This document shows, piece after piece, positions 17,494 to 27,554 of a stretch of 64,000 nucleotides of DNA. The notes beneath the pieces were generated by a model, which did no database searches, had not been told where the DNA came from, and worked only from the letters and a program-made list of their open reading frames with translations. The stretch is from AP-15 sp963777435 (GTDB taxonomy: Bacteria; Pseudomonadota; Alphaproteobacteria; ATCC43930; CGMCC-115725): the NCBI GenBank assembly GCA_963777435.1, contig CAVZQT010000003.1, positions 1 to 64,000 of the forward strand, read 5' to 3'. Position 1 is the stretch's first letter, and every line of letters begins with the position of its first letter. A program made the translations under genes and the position numbers.

Positions 17494-17518
17494 ACGGGTC
17501 CACGCTCCGCTGACCCGT
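17494..17518 (-). promoter_or_regulatory. Leader hairpin upstream of DUF736 copy 2
   Basis: Perfect 7-bp inverted repeat ACGGGTC/GACCCGT with an 11-nt loop, about 170 nt upstream of the start codon. It is conserved in copy 1 at 4538-4562. Confidence 0.4.
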
Positions 17519-17795
17519 AAAAACCTGCCGGCCGGGGAAATTCTTTCGCCGCAGAGGTTGGCGGCGGCGACGGCGGGATCTTGCGGTTACAGAGACATGC
17601 AGGGAAGGGTTTGCGGGACCCAAACGGAAGCCGGCTCGCGGTTCATTCGCTCAGAGCGTCCACCGACGCAGCCGGCGCTGGGCATCCGCCCTGGATCCTC
17701 AAGTCGTGCTTGGCGGCTAGCCGCGGTTGGTACAAGCCGACGGCAACCAATCGGTCAAAGCCCAACAGTCGGGCATGTGAATGGAAGTCAGGCTG

Positions 17796-18573
17796 ATGCA
17801 GGCGCGTAAATCAGCGGCAACACGGTCACAACCCAGCATCGTGGCTCCAAACGCCATACGGCAGGCTGATCATGAGGGGTTGCAGGCTCAGCATGCTCGA
17901 TGACACGGCAGGTAGCAGTCGTCGACGGGTAAGGACCACGCCGACGACGGCCAACCACTCGGCCGCGCGCGGAGGGCGACCGAGATATCGGCCTGGAAAT
18001 TAACGAGAGCGTCGATTATCGCTGCCCGAGTTCGGCCGGCTGCCGGTTGCGGCAGCCGGCAGCATCAACACGGAACCGTGGCGTCCGCGCCGAGGGCGAG
18101 CCCGCTTTTAAATCCTGCGGACCCGCCCCACAGGCGCGGCAAGAAGGATAGGGGAGGGACTGGGCGGGTCGATCCGGAGCTTAAGGAATTCTCGCTCAGC
18201 CTTTGACCCAACGCGATCTGTTCGCGCCGATAGCTCTGAATGGATAGTCGGGTGGCGAGCAGAACTCGCGGCGTGTGCGATGACGCCTTCGCGCCGGATT
18301 CCAGCCGTTGAGCCGACGTCGATTGAATGAGTCAAACCGACCCCATTGCGGGCATTCTTCTCCTACGTCCCGGAAGTCTCCTCTCGATTTAGAAGCCGTC
18401 GTTCGTCTCCCTCCGCCATCTGCCCGAGATGTGCCAAGAGCCGACGTTCACCGTCTTACCCGAATCGCTCCGGGCCACCCTGAGCGGACCGTGATCCAAT
18501 CGGCCGCGCTCCTCGACGGATCTTGCTTTTCGCGGCTGTTCGCGCGTTGCTGAGGCGCCATCGGTCACCGCCC
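17796..18573. other. Intergenic stretch with a strong hairpin and dispersed repeat
   Basis: Nearly 800 bp with no recognisable gene. It contains a perfect 11-bp stem GCCGGCTGCCG/CGGCAGCCGGC with a GTTG loop at 18035-18060, not followed by a T run on either strand. The segment 18299-18340 is the second copy of the short repeat seen at 10055-10094. The right end lies beyond the stop of the RND pump and may contain its terminator, which was not identified. Confidence 0.5.
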
Positions 18574-21500
18574 TCATTCTGCGGCAGCGGGTTTGTGAGC
18601 CGTTGGGGTTGGAGCCGCTGATGGCCGTCGGCGCCGCCACGGTTTCAGTGCCGCGACCTTGCTCAGATAAAGATAAACAACCGGCGTCGTATACAGCGTC
18701 AGGAGCTGCGACACGAGGAGGCCGCCGACGATCGTGATGCCGAGCGGCCGGCGCAGCTCGGAGCCGGCTCCGGTGCCGAGCGCGAGCGGCAGGCCGCCGA
18801 GCAGCGCCGCCATCGTCGTCATCATGATCGGACGAAACCGCATCCGAGCTGCTTCGTAGATCGCCGCCGCCGGCGCGAGCTGCCGCCGACGCTCAGCATC
18901 GAGCGCGAAATCCACCATCATGATCGCGTTCTTCTTGACGATGCCAACCAAGAGAATGACGCCGATCAATGCAATCAGCGTGAACTCGTAATGCAGCAGG
19001 ATCAATGCCGCGAACGCGCCGGCGCCGGCCGACGGCAACGTCGACAGGATCGTGATCGGGTGGACGAAGCTCTCGTAGAGAATGCCGAGCACGATATAGA
19101 CGGCGAGGATGGCCGCGGCGATCAGATAGGGCTGGCTGGCGAGGGAGGTCGTGAAGACCTTCGCTGCACCTTCGAACCGAGTGGTCATCGCGGCCGGCAT
19201 TGCGAGCGATCGCTCCGCCTGCTCGATCGCGCCGACCGCCTGGCCTAACGAAACGCCGGGCGCGAGATTGAACGACAACGTCACCGACGGAAATCCGTCC
19301 TGATGATTGATCGTCAGCTGCGCAAGCGAGTTCTGCAGCGCGGTCAACGCCGCCAGTGGCACTAGCTTACCGGAGCTATTGGACCGTACATAAAGCCGGG
19401 TCAGCACGTCGGGATCGTCTTGCGCGCGAGGGTCTACCTCGATCACGACGCGGCGCTGGTCCGATTGTGTGAAGATGGTCGCGACCTGCCGCTGGCCGAA
19501 GGCGTCGTAGAGCACGTCGTCGACGGACTGTGGCGTGATGCCGAGCCGGCCGAGCGTATCGCGGTCGAGCTTCAGCATCATGCGCGGCGCAGCTGTTTGC
19601 AGGTCGCCGGTCACGTCCTGAAGCTCGGGCAATGACGCCAGACGCTTCATGACGACGGGCGCCCATTGGAACAGCTCGGTTACATCAGGGTCTTGCAGGG
19701 TGTACTGGTATTGCGTCTTGCTGATTTTCGCGCCGATCTGCACATCCTGGCGCGGCTGCCCGAACAGCGCGATGCCGTGCACCTTCCTCGCGGCCTTGCG
19801 CAGCCTCGCCAATACCGCGGTCGCGCTGGCGCTGCGCTCGGCCAACGCCTTGAGATCGATCATGATTCGGCCGCTGTTGAGGCCCGAATTCACCACCGAC
19901 CCAGGAATATACAGTCCCGACATCCGGATCGGCCGTGATCACCCTGGCGAGCGCGGCCTGGCGCTCGACCATTGCGGCATAAGAGATGTCCGGCGCCGCT
20001 TCCGTCGTGCAGACGATCAGTCCGTTGTCCTGCTGCGGAAAAAATCCCTTCGGAACGATCAGGTAGAAGCAAACGGTCGCCGCGACTGCGACTGCCATGA
20101 TAGCGATCATCACCTGCGGATGGCGCAGCGCCCAGCGCAACCCCTTGTCGTAAAATCGCAGCGATCGCTGAAAGGCCGATTCGAGCGCCACGGCGAGCCG
20201 GTTTTCCTTAAGGTGCTCGGCCGGCCGCAGCATCCAGCCGCACATCATCGGCGTGACGGTCAGCGACACGACTGCTGACATCAACAGCGCAATGCTGATC
20301 GTTACTGCGAACTCGCGGAAAAGGCGCCCGACCAGACCGCCCATCAACAAGACCGGGATGAAGACGGCGACCAGCGACAGGGTCATCGACAGGATCGTGA
20401 ACACGATCTCGCGCGATCCCGCCAGGGCAGCCTCCAAAGGCTGCTGCCCCGCCTCGACATGGCGAATGATGTTCTCGACCATGACGATCGCGTCGTCGAT
20501 GATGAAGCCGACCGCGATCGTCAGCGCCATCAGCGAGACGTTGTCGATCGTGTAGCCGAAGAGGTACATCGCGGCGCAGCTGCACAACAGCGACACCGGG
20601 ATCGCCACGCTCGGAATCAGGGTCGCCGCCGCGTGGCGTAGGAACAGGAACACGACCAGCACGACGAGGCCGATGCTGATCGCCATCGTCTGCTGCACGC
20701 CCGCCACCGAGCCGCGAATCGTCTGGGTGCGGTCGCCGAGGATTCGCAAGCGCACCGAGGGCGGCAGGGTGTGGCGTAACCCGGGGAGGGCATCCTTCAC
20801 CAGCTGGACGGTCTCGTTGATGTTGTAGCCGGGCTCTTTGTGGACATCGATGATGACCACTCGTTTGTCCCCGAGCCAAGCCGCCTGCCGAACGTCTTCG
20901 ACACCGTCGACGGCGCGGCCGATGTCGCGCACCCGCACCGGCGCGCCGTTGTGGTAGCCGATTACCACGGCGCCGAAATCGCTCGGATCCGACAGCTGGT
21001 CCGAAGTCTCCAGCGTGACCGAGCGATTGGGGCCGTCGATGATGCCTTTGGGTGCATTGACGGTTGCGCCCGACAGGGCACTGCGGATTTCTTCTAGGCT
21101 CAACCCGAGCGCGGCCGCGGCGGTTGGATCGACCTGGACGCGCACGGCGGCCTTCTGCTCGCCGTGGAAATCGACCAGCCCGACCCCGGGGATACGGGAG
21201 ATTTTGGGCGCGAGATAGGTCTCGGCATAGCCGTCGACGGTCGAGATCGGCAGATCGTCCGAGGTGACCGCGATTGACATCAACAGCGCGTCCGCGGGAT
21301 TGACCTTCTCGTAAGTCGGTGGGTTCGGCAGGTTCCTCGGCAACAAGCCGGCCGCGGAACTGATCGCCGTCTGGACGTCCTGCGCGGCGCCGTCGACATT
21401 GCGGCCGAGATCGAATGCGACGGTGATTCGGGTCCTCCCCAGTGCGCTGGTCGAGCTGAGCGACGTCACCCCCGAGATCAGCCCGAGTGCCTTTTCGAGC

Positions 21501-21697
21501 GGCGCCGCCACCGACAACGCCATTGTCTCGGCGCTGGCGCCAGGTAGATCCGCGGCGACCTGGATCGTCGGAATATCGACCTGTGGCACTCCGGCGATCG
21601 GTAGCAACACGTAGGCGACTATGCCAATGACGATCAGCCCAATTACAAGCAACGTCGTCGCGATCGGCCGCAGGATGAACGGCGCCGAAATGTTCAT
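18574..21697 (-). pseudogene. RND efflux pump (MdtB/MdtC/AcrB-like), one frameshift
   Basis: An inner-membrane proton-driven drug/metabolite pump. The first frame (21697 to about 19900) gives the N-terminal two thirds, starting MNISAPFILRPIATTLLV. It contains the first TM helix, porter domains and the DDAIVMVENI segment of TM4. A second frame (about 19920 to 18574) continues with SGLNSGRIMIDLKAL, the second porter part and TM8-12, including GIVKKNAIMMVDFAL. Joined, the product has about 1035 residues, normal for the family. One base indel near 19890-19915 separates the halves; both are otherwise well preserved, so it may be a sequencing error. It overlaps the adaptor gene by 4 nt and is last in the operon. 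Confidence 0.85.
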
Positions 21698-22842
21698 CGC
21701 TCGGCCCCCGCTGCGGGAGACGCCGCATCGACCAGAGTGCCGGCCTGGATGCGATATTGTCCATCCGTCACCACCTGCTGCCCCGGCGCCAGCCCGTCAT
21801 CGATGACGGCTAATTCCTTATTGGACCAGGCGACCCTGACGGCGCGCTTTGCGACGCGGTGGTCCTGCCCGATCACGAACGCGTAGGTCCCGTCGGGGCC
21901 GCGCAGGACCGCCGTGGCCGCCACCGCGACGGCGCCGCGGCGGGTGCCGACCAAGACGCGAACATTGACGAATTGTCCTGGCCACAGCGCGTTATCGGTA
22001 TTGGTGAACACAGCCTTGTAGCTGATCGTCGCGGTCGTGGTATTGATCTGATTGTCGATGACGGCAAGCTTGCCCGTGGCGAGGCGCCGTCCGTCATTGG
22101 CTTCCGCCGCGACTGCGACATCGCTTTTCTTCATCGCATCGCGCAGTTCAGGCAGCGTATCGGCAGGCAATGCGAAGACGACCGAGATGGGATGGATCTG
22201 GTTGATGGTAGCGATCCCGGTCGTGTCGGTCGCTCGCACGATGTTGCCGACATCGACAAGGCGCATTCCGAGGCGGCCGTCGATCGGCGAGCGAATGCTG
22301 CAGTAGCTCAGCTGTAACGCCGCAAGATCGATCTGGGCCTGATCAGCATTTATCGCCGCTCGATATTGTTCGACGAGGGCGGCCTGGGTATCAAGCTGCT
22401 GGCGGGCAATCGAATTCTGGGCGGCCAGAGTCCGGTAGCGCCCAAGATCGAGCTGCGCATTCTCGAGCAGTACCTTGTCCTTGAGCTGTACCGCCTTCGC
22501 TTGCGCGAGCGCCGCCGCGTAGGGACGCGGATCGAGTTCGGCGATGAGATCGTCGCCGCGAACCTCTTGGCCCTCGGCGAAGTCGATCTTGACGACCTGA
22601 CCGTCTACACGTGCCTTAACCAGGACGCTGTTGAACGCCTGCACGGTGCCGATGCCGGTCAGGTAGAGCGGCACATCGGCCTGCTCGACTCGGCCGGCGA
22701 CGACCGGAACAGCCGGCTCGGGCGGCTCGGTGCGAGCCTGTGTTCGATGCAGCCATCCAACCGCGCCGAGCCCCAGCACAGCGGCGGCTGCGACCGCAAG
22801 GATTGCGGTGAGCAAAAGGACCCATCGTCTCCGGTGTGTCAC
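21694..22842 (-). CDS. RND efflux periplasmic adaptor (MdtA-like)
   Basis: A 382-residue membrane-fusion protein. It has an N-terminal membrane anchor (VLLLTAILAVAAAAVLGLGAV), a lipoyl half-motif with VKARVDGQVVKIDFAEGQEV, a coiled-coil hairpin around residues 110-170, the second lipoyl part YCSIRSPIDGRLGMRLVDVGN, and the beta-barrel region. It links the inner-membrane pump to an outer-membrane channel; no TolC-like gene is in the window. The start is GTG 22842, whose GTGA overlaps the stop of the histidine kinase. Its own stop overlaps the ATG of the pump. Overlaps on both sides point to tight translational coupling. Confidence 0.9.
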   Translation of the reverse strand: MTHRRRWVLLLTAILAVAAAAVLGLGAVGWLHRTQARTEPPEPAVPVVAGRVEQADVPLYLTGIGTVQAFNSVLVKARVDGQVVKIDFAEGQEVRGDDLIAELDPRPYAAALAQAKAVQLKDKVLLENAQLDLGRYRTLAAQNSIARQQLDTQAALVEQYRAAINADQAQIDLAALQLSYCSIRSPIDGRLGMRLVDVGNIVRATDTTGIATINQIHPISVVFALPADTLPELRDAMKKSDVAVAAEANDGRRLATGKLAVIDNQINTTTATISYKAVFTNTDNALWPGQFVNVRVLVGTRRGAVAVAATAVLRGPDGTYAFVIGQDHRVAKRAVRVAWSNKELAVIDDGLAPGQQVVTDGQYRIQAGTLVDAASPAAGAER

Positions 22843-24188
22843 GCCGACACGAATGTTGCGTGTAGTCGCCAGGTGGGCGACACGTTCGCCTGCAGTTCGA
22901 CGCGTGCGACCAGACCTCTGGCGCCAGTGCGGTTGCGCAACGATACGCGGCCGCCGATCCGGTCGGCGATGGCTCGGACGATGGCGAGGCCGAGACCGGT
23001 GCCCTCACCATCCTCGGTGTGGCGCGTGAAGCGCTCGAATACGCGGGCGAGCATCTCCTCCGGCAGACCCGGACCGGTGTCGCAAATCTCCACCGCGACG
23101 GTGTCCCCGCCCGGCTCGATCCGGATCTCGACCCGTCCGCCTGCCGGGGTATAGCGCACCGCGTTGTCGATCAGGTTGGTGAACAGAACGGCAAGCTCGT
23201 ACGGTGCCGCGGCGACCTCGATCACGGTCTTCGGCGCGCCGGAGATGGCGACCTTCCGGGCGGCGGCGAGCGGCGTGGTAGCGGCGATCGCCTCATCGAT
23301 TGCCGCCGCCAGATCTGTGCTGCTGGGCTCGGCGCTGCCGGAGGCGGCCTCGGTGCGGGCGAGCGCGAGGAGCTGCGCGGTCAGTGCCGACATCCGCTTC
23401 AGCCCCTGTTCCATGTCGTCGAGCAAACCGGGGTCGTGCTGTGCACCGGCACGTTTGAGGTTTCCGACTTGCAGGCGGAGCGCGGTCAGCGGTGTCCGCA
23501 GCTGATGCGCCGCATCCGAGACGAACCGGCGCTGCAGGGCGAGCGCCTCGGCGAGGCGGGCGAGGGTGGCGTTGACAGCGGCGACGAGCGGCGCCACCTC
23601 GCGCGGAATACCGTTAGCGGCGAGCGGCGCGCGGGCGTCGGGCGCCCAGTCCTCCAGGTCGCGCGCGAGCGTGTCGAGAGGCCGCAGGATGCGGCCGACG
23701 AGCAGCTGGACGAGCAGCCACGACAGCGGGATCAGCAGCAGCACCGGCGCGATCGCCTGCCAGGCTGCGCCGAGCGCGATCTCCTGCACTACCGCCAGGC
23801 GCTGCGAGACTTGGACAGTCCGCTCGGGGCTGGCGAGGGTATAGGTCCGCCAGCGCTCACCGGCGCTAGCCGGCTCGGAAAAGCCGGTGGCGGTCTGGCG
23901 CGGCAAGGCGATGCCCGGCGGCGTCGCCCGCAGCAGACGGCCGGCCGCATCCCAGACCTGGACGGCGATAACATCGCTCGGATCGAGCCCGGCCCGCGCC
24001 GGCTGCGCCGCGACGCCTGTCGGGTCGCCGGTCTGCGCCGCGATCTGTCGCAGTTGATCGTCGACGAAGCGGTCCGGATCGTGGCGAGTGATCAGATAGG
24101 CGGCGATGCCGCTGATCAGGCCCATCGCGGCCAAGAGCATCGTGAACCACAGCGTCAGGCGCCCGCGCAGCGAGACTGTGCCGGTCAT
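22839..24188 (-). CDS. Sensor histidine kinase
   Basis: A 449-residue membrane sensor with TM1 near residues 11-33, a periplasmic loop of about 130 residues and TM2 near 165-185. A HAMP-like linker follows, then HisKA with FVSDAAHQLRTPLTALRLQ (phospho-His in the H-box) and HATPase with NLIDNAVRYTP, CDTGPGLP and GTGLGLAIV. The layout matches QseC/PmrB-type kinases with a short input domain. It should phosphorylate the regulator encoded upstream, whose stop overlaps this ATG (24185-24188). The signal is unknown, but the operon suggests envelope stress or a toxic compound. Confidence 0.9.
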   Translation of the reverse strand: MTGTVSLRGRLTLWFTMLLAAMGLISGIAAYLITRHDPDRFVDDQLRQIAAQTGDPTGVAAQPARAGLDPSDVIAVQVWDAAGRLLRATPPGIALPRQTATGFSEPASAGERWRTYTLASPERTVQVSQRLAVVQEIALGAAWQAIAPVLLLIPLSWLLVQLLVGRILRPLDTLARDLEDWAPDARAPLAANGIPREVAPLVAAVNATLARLAEALALQRRFVSDAAHQLRTPLTALRLQVGNLKRAGAQHDPGLLDDMEQGLKRMSALTAQLLALARTEAASGSAEPSSTDLAAAIDEAIAATTPLAAARKVAISGAPKTVIEVAAAPYELAVLFTNLIDNAVRYTPAGGRVEIRIEPGGDTVAVEICDTGPGLPEEMLARVFERFTRHTEDGEGTGLGLAIVRAIADRIGGRVSLRNRTGARGLVARVELQANVSPTWRLHATFVSA

Positions 24189-24841
24189 TTCGGCACCATC
24201 CAGCCGCTGCCGCGGACGTTCCGGATCACCTCCTTGTCGAACCGCCGCCGCAGGTAATGAATCAGCACGTCGATCGCATTGCTCTCGATCTCCTCGCCCC
24301 AGCCGTAGAGCGCCTCCTCGAGCTGGCTGCGCGACAGGATCGCCCCGGGACGTTCCATCAAGGCATGCATCAGCGCGAACTCGCGCTGTGGCAGCACCTC
24401 GGTCTTGCCGCGGTAGCTCGCCTCGTGGCTGGCGAGGTCGAGGACGATCTCGGCCGAGCCGATCTGCGAGGTCGTGTGCCCCGCATGGCGCCGCACCACC
24501 GCGCGCAGGCGCGCAGCCAACTCGTCGAAATCGAACGGCTTGATGATGAAGTCGTCGGCGCCGCCGTCGAGGCCGGCGACCCGGGTTTCGACATCGTCGC
24601 GCGCCGTGACGATCAATACTGGCGTCGTGTCGCGCCTGTGCCGCATATCCTTCAGCACCTCGAGCCCCGATCGTCCGGGCAAGCCGAGATCGAGCAGCAC
24701 CGCTGAATAGCGGCCGGCCCGCAGCGCCAGCAGCGCATCGGGACCGGTGCACGCCCAATCGACGGCGTCCCCGGTATCCTGGAACGCGCGCACGAGGCTC
24801 CGGCCGATCAGCGCGTCGTCCTCGACCAGAAGAACCCGCAT
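24185..24841 (-). CDS. OmpR-family response regulator
   Basis: A 218-residue regulator. The receiver domain starts MRVLLVEDDALIG, with phospho-acceptor Asp51 in LLDLGLPG, conserved Thr in VTARDD and Lys in IIKPFDFDEL. The C-terminal winged helix includes LPQREFALMHALMERPGAILSR and VLIHYLRRRFD. The QseB/PmrA-like subgroup usually binds two half-sites spaced 11 bp, matching the elements found at 29491-29510 and 30087-30104. ATG 24841 is chosen over an upstream start because the receiver begins there. It lies in the middle of the operon, 31 nt downstream of the permease gene. Confidence 0.9.
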   Translation of the reverse strand: MRVLLVEDDALIGRSLVRAFQDTGDAVDWACTGPDALLALRAGRYSAVLLDLGLPGRSGLEVLKDMRHRRDTTPVLIVTARDDVETRVAGLDGGADDFIIKPFDFDELAARLRAVVRRHAGHTTSQIGSAEIVLDLASHEASYRGKTEVLPQREFALMHALMERPGAILSRSQLEEALYGWGEEIESNAIDVLIHYLRRRFDKEVIRNVRGSGWMVPK

Positions 24842-24872
24842 CGACCGCTCATCCTTGTTCCCGCCTACCGGC

Positions 24873-27554
24873 TCAGCCCTCGCTGCGCAGCTTCTCGAGG
24901 ACACCGCTGCGTGCCGAGCTGGTGGCCCCGATGGCCGCCGCCGCCACCGCCAGCCCGGCGACGCCGATCAGGCAACCGAGGTAGAGCCAAGGCATCGACA
25001 GCGCCTCTGGCGGCGGATCGAAGACCCCGGTCAATAATTTGGTCAGAACGTAGGCGATCGCCGCGCCGGCGGCGAGACCGACCAAGGCGCTGGCCGCGAA
25101 GAAGAGAGCGGCTTCGCTCCACACGAAAGCACCGAGCTGATGCGGCTCGGCGCCGAGCGCCGTCAGAATGGCAAAGGAGCGCCGCCGATCGGCGAGACCG
25201 AGCCCCAGGACCAGCCCGGCTGCAGCCGCCACCATCAACAGGGCGAAAGCCAGCTCCAGCCGGGTCAAGCCTGCGAGGTCGACTGCGGTCAGGCTCGACC
25301 CGATCAAGTGCTGCGCCTGCCCGATATTGCTGACCTTCGTGCCGGGCAGCCCCGCGACCGCCTGCTCCGCGGCTACGGTGACGACGCCTGGATCACCTTT
25401 CACTCGCATCAGCACGACCTCGCGGGCCGGCGAACCGGTCTTATCGGCGACATAGTCCGCGTTTGCCACCAGGAAGGAGTTCTTCGGCGCCGTCGGGAAC
25501 TCCCGCACCACGCCGATGAAATGGAACGGAACAGCGTGATACTGGTGATCCACGGCGCTCTGCAGGCGCAGATTGATCCGATCGCCCGGTGTCAGCTGGT
25601 AATCGGTCACGGTCTCCTCGGACACCAGCACCCCGTCCGGCGTATGGATGAGCGCGGCCAAAGCTGCTTTCGCACCGCCGCCGGCGAAATAGGCGTCGGA
25701 CATGTCTGTGGCATGGCCGATCGCAGCTGGGTCGATGCCGTAGAGGTCCTGGAGGTCGGTGCCGACATAAGCGTAGCGATGCTGCATCGGCTCGGCAGCG
25801 ATCACGCCCGGGAGCCTGCGCAACGCGTCGAGCGCGTCGGCGGCTGGGGCCGCCGTGGTGCCGGTCACGGTGACGTCGGCGCCGTTGGTCAACCCTGCAT
25901 CAACCCGCGCCTGCGCCCGATAGGTCGTGTTGAATATCGCCGTCGAGGCGGCGAAGGCGAAGGCCAGCGCCGCCAGCGCGATGCCGACCGTCAGCCGCCG
26001 GCTGCGCCGGGCGAAGGTCGTGGCGACGATGCCCGACAGCGATCCGGCGAGCGGCCTGAGGATCCGCGAGACCATGGCACGCCCGCGCCACAGGCCGCTG
26101 CGCGCGAGGCGTACCGTCAGCAGACCCAGCCCGATCCACAGCAGCGCCGGGGCGAGAAAGGCAGTGTAATCGACCGAGGTCGCGGTGACACCCTCCGGCG
26201 CCAACACGACCTGATATCCCGAAGCCGCCGATTGCCAGAACACCGCCGCGGCAAGGGCGAGCAGGATGGCGTCGAGATAGGCGCGCGCCCACAACGCGCG
26301 CTGCCGTGGCTCGGCGACCCGGGCAACGCTGATGACGGTCGCATGGCGGGTGCGGCTCCACGCCGGCATCAGGATGGCGGCGAGCGACAGTCCGAGCCCG
26401 AGCGCGCCGCCGCCGGCTAGCCATGCCACTCCACGACCCGTCGCCACACTTGCATCGAAGAGTGCACGTGAAACGATCTCGGCCAGGATGCTGCCCGCTA
26501 CGACGCCAAGAAGGCCCACCATCGCGGCCTCGGCTGCCGACAGTGTCAGGATCTGCCGGCTGCCGGCGCCGCGTATCCGCAACAGCGCCTCGTCGCGACG
26601 CCGACGGTCGGTGCTCGACGCGGTGACAATCACGGTCAGCAGCACCGCCATGATCACGCCGGGCGCGCCGAGGAACAGGAACAAGACGCGCGCATAGAGC
26701 GCATCCTCGCGGACCGCGCCGAGCCGCGCGGCAAGGTTGTCGACGAGCAATGCCTTGCCGACGGAGCGCACCTCGAAATTGCGGCCCTGCGCGTCAGCCG
26801 CGACATAGGCCGCGACCGGATCCTGCGGCAGGCTGGCGTGATCGAGTCCTAAATGGAGCTGGTCGCGCACGGTATCCGGCCGGGCCGCGGCCTGCCGGTC
26901 GAAGAGCTGGTGCCACAGCGCCGCCGGCACCAACAGCGCGTTGTCGGGCGGCGCCTGCGGAGCAGCGCTCGGCGGCACGCCGACCGCTTGGAACAGCTGG
27001 TCGGCGATCGACAGATCGACGATCCCGGTGACGCGCACCGTCGCGTCGGGCTCCGCCGCGCGATGGATTGTCACGATGTCGCCGATCCCGACATGCAGGT
27101 TTGCTGCCGTCTGCTGGGCGACTAGCACGCCATCGAGCGCGCCGAGGAGGAGGCGGAATTGCCCCGGAAAACTCGCGATATAGGAGGGGGCGAGGCCGAG
27201 CACCTGCCCGGGCCCCGTCAGCTGCACGGTGCCCCCCGTTGCGGCCTCGAGCCCCTGTACGTCGGCGTAGCCGACCCACTTCGCCTTGCGCACCGATGCC
27301 GCTTTGCGCACAGCATCCTCGATCATGACGCGGTCGGCGCCGACGAGCAGCTGTACTTGCCAATCGACCGGAATGGCGGCGATCGCGCGCTCCGTCATCG
27401 ACGCCGTGCTCGCACGCACGAAGGCGCCGAGCGAGGCGAGCAACGCGACGGCAAGAGCGACGCCGGCCGCGGCCGCCAACAGACTGCCGAAACGCGCGCG
27501 CAGCAGTCCGAGCGTCCACAACCGAAGCAACCTAGCCACTCCTTCCGGGGGCAT
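24873..27554 (-). CDS. FtsX-family ABC transporter permease (large, duplicated)
   Basis: An 893-residue membrane protein with two FtsX/MacB-type permease units. TM1 is near the N-terminus (LLAAAAGVALAVALLASLG), followed by a large periplasmic domain and three helices with AEAAMVGLLGVVAGSILAEI. A second cycle follows: a helix at RLTVGIALAALAFAFAAS, another large extracytoplasmic domain, then LELAFALLMVAAAAGLVLGLGLADRRRSF and two C-terminal helices. Such permeases act as mechanotransmitters that move lipoproteins, peptides or lipids in the periplasm rather than transporting through a pore. The two ATPase genes just upstream should drive it. The start overlaps the second ATPase by 23 nt. Confidence 0.85.
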   Translation of the reverse strand: MPPEGVARLLRLWTLGLLRARFGSLLAAAAGVALAVALLASLGAFVRASTASMTERAIAAIPVDWQVQLLVGADRVMIEDAVRKAASVRKAKWVGYADVQGLEAATGGTVQLTGPGQVLGLAPSYIASFPGQFRLLLGALDGVLVAQQTAANLHVGIGDIVTIHRAAEPDATVRVTGIVDLSIADQLFQAVGVPPSAAPQAPPDNALLVPAALWHQLFDRQAAARPDTVRDQLHLGLDHASLPQDPVAAYVAADAQGRNFEVRSVGKALLVDNLAARLGAVREDALYARVLFLFLGAPGVIMAVLLTVIVTASSTDRRRRDEALLRIRGAGSRQILTLSAAEAAMVGLLGVVAGSILAEIVSRALFDASVATGRGVAWLAGGGALGLGLSLAAILMPAWSRTRHATVISVARVAEPRQRALWARAYLDAILLALAAAVFWQSAASGYQVVLAPEGVTATSVDYTAFLAPALLWIGLGLLTVRLARSGLWRGRAMVSRILRPLAGSLSGIVATTFARRSRRLTVGIALAALAFAFAASTAIFNTTYRAQARVDAGLTNGADVTVTGTTAAPAADALDALRRLPGVIAAEPMQHRYAYVGTDLQDLYGIDPAAIGHATDMSDAYFAGGGAKAALAALIHTPDGVLVSEETVTDYQLTPGDRINLRLQSAVDHQYHAVPFHFIGVVREFPTAPKNSFLVANADYVADKTGSPAREVVLMRVKGDPGVVTVAAEQAVAGLPGTKVSNIGQAQHLIGSSLTAVDLAGLTRLELAFALLMVAAAAGLVLGLGLADRRRSFAILTALGAEPHQLGAFVWSEAALFFAASALVGLAAGAAIAYVLTKLLTGVFDPPPEALSMPWLYLGCLIGVAGLAVAAAAIGATSSARSGVLEKLRSEG

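Larger units (their letters stand above)
16960..17795. repeat. DUF736-bearing duplicated block, copy 2
   Basis: The partner of 4005-4880. It has the intact gene, terminator and leader hairpin, and lacks both the doubled 44-bp unit and the adjoining integrase tail. Divergence is spread through the block, so the duplication is not very recent. Confidence 0.8.

Noticed and set aside
22839..24758. A 639-codon frame extending the histidine kinase upstream
   Set aside because: The extra 190 codons are antisense-like readings of the response regulator in another frame; the kinase starts cleanly at 24188 with a 4-nt overlap.
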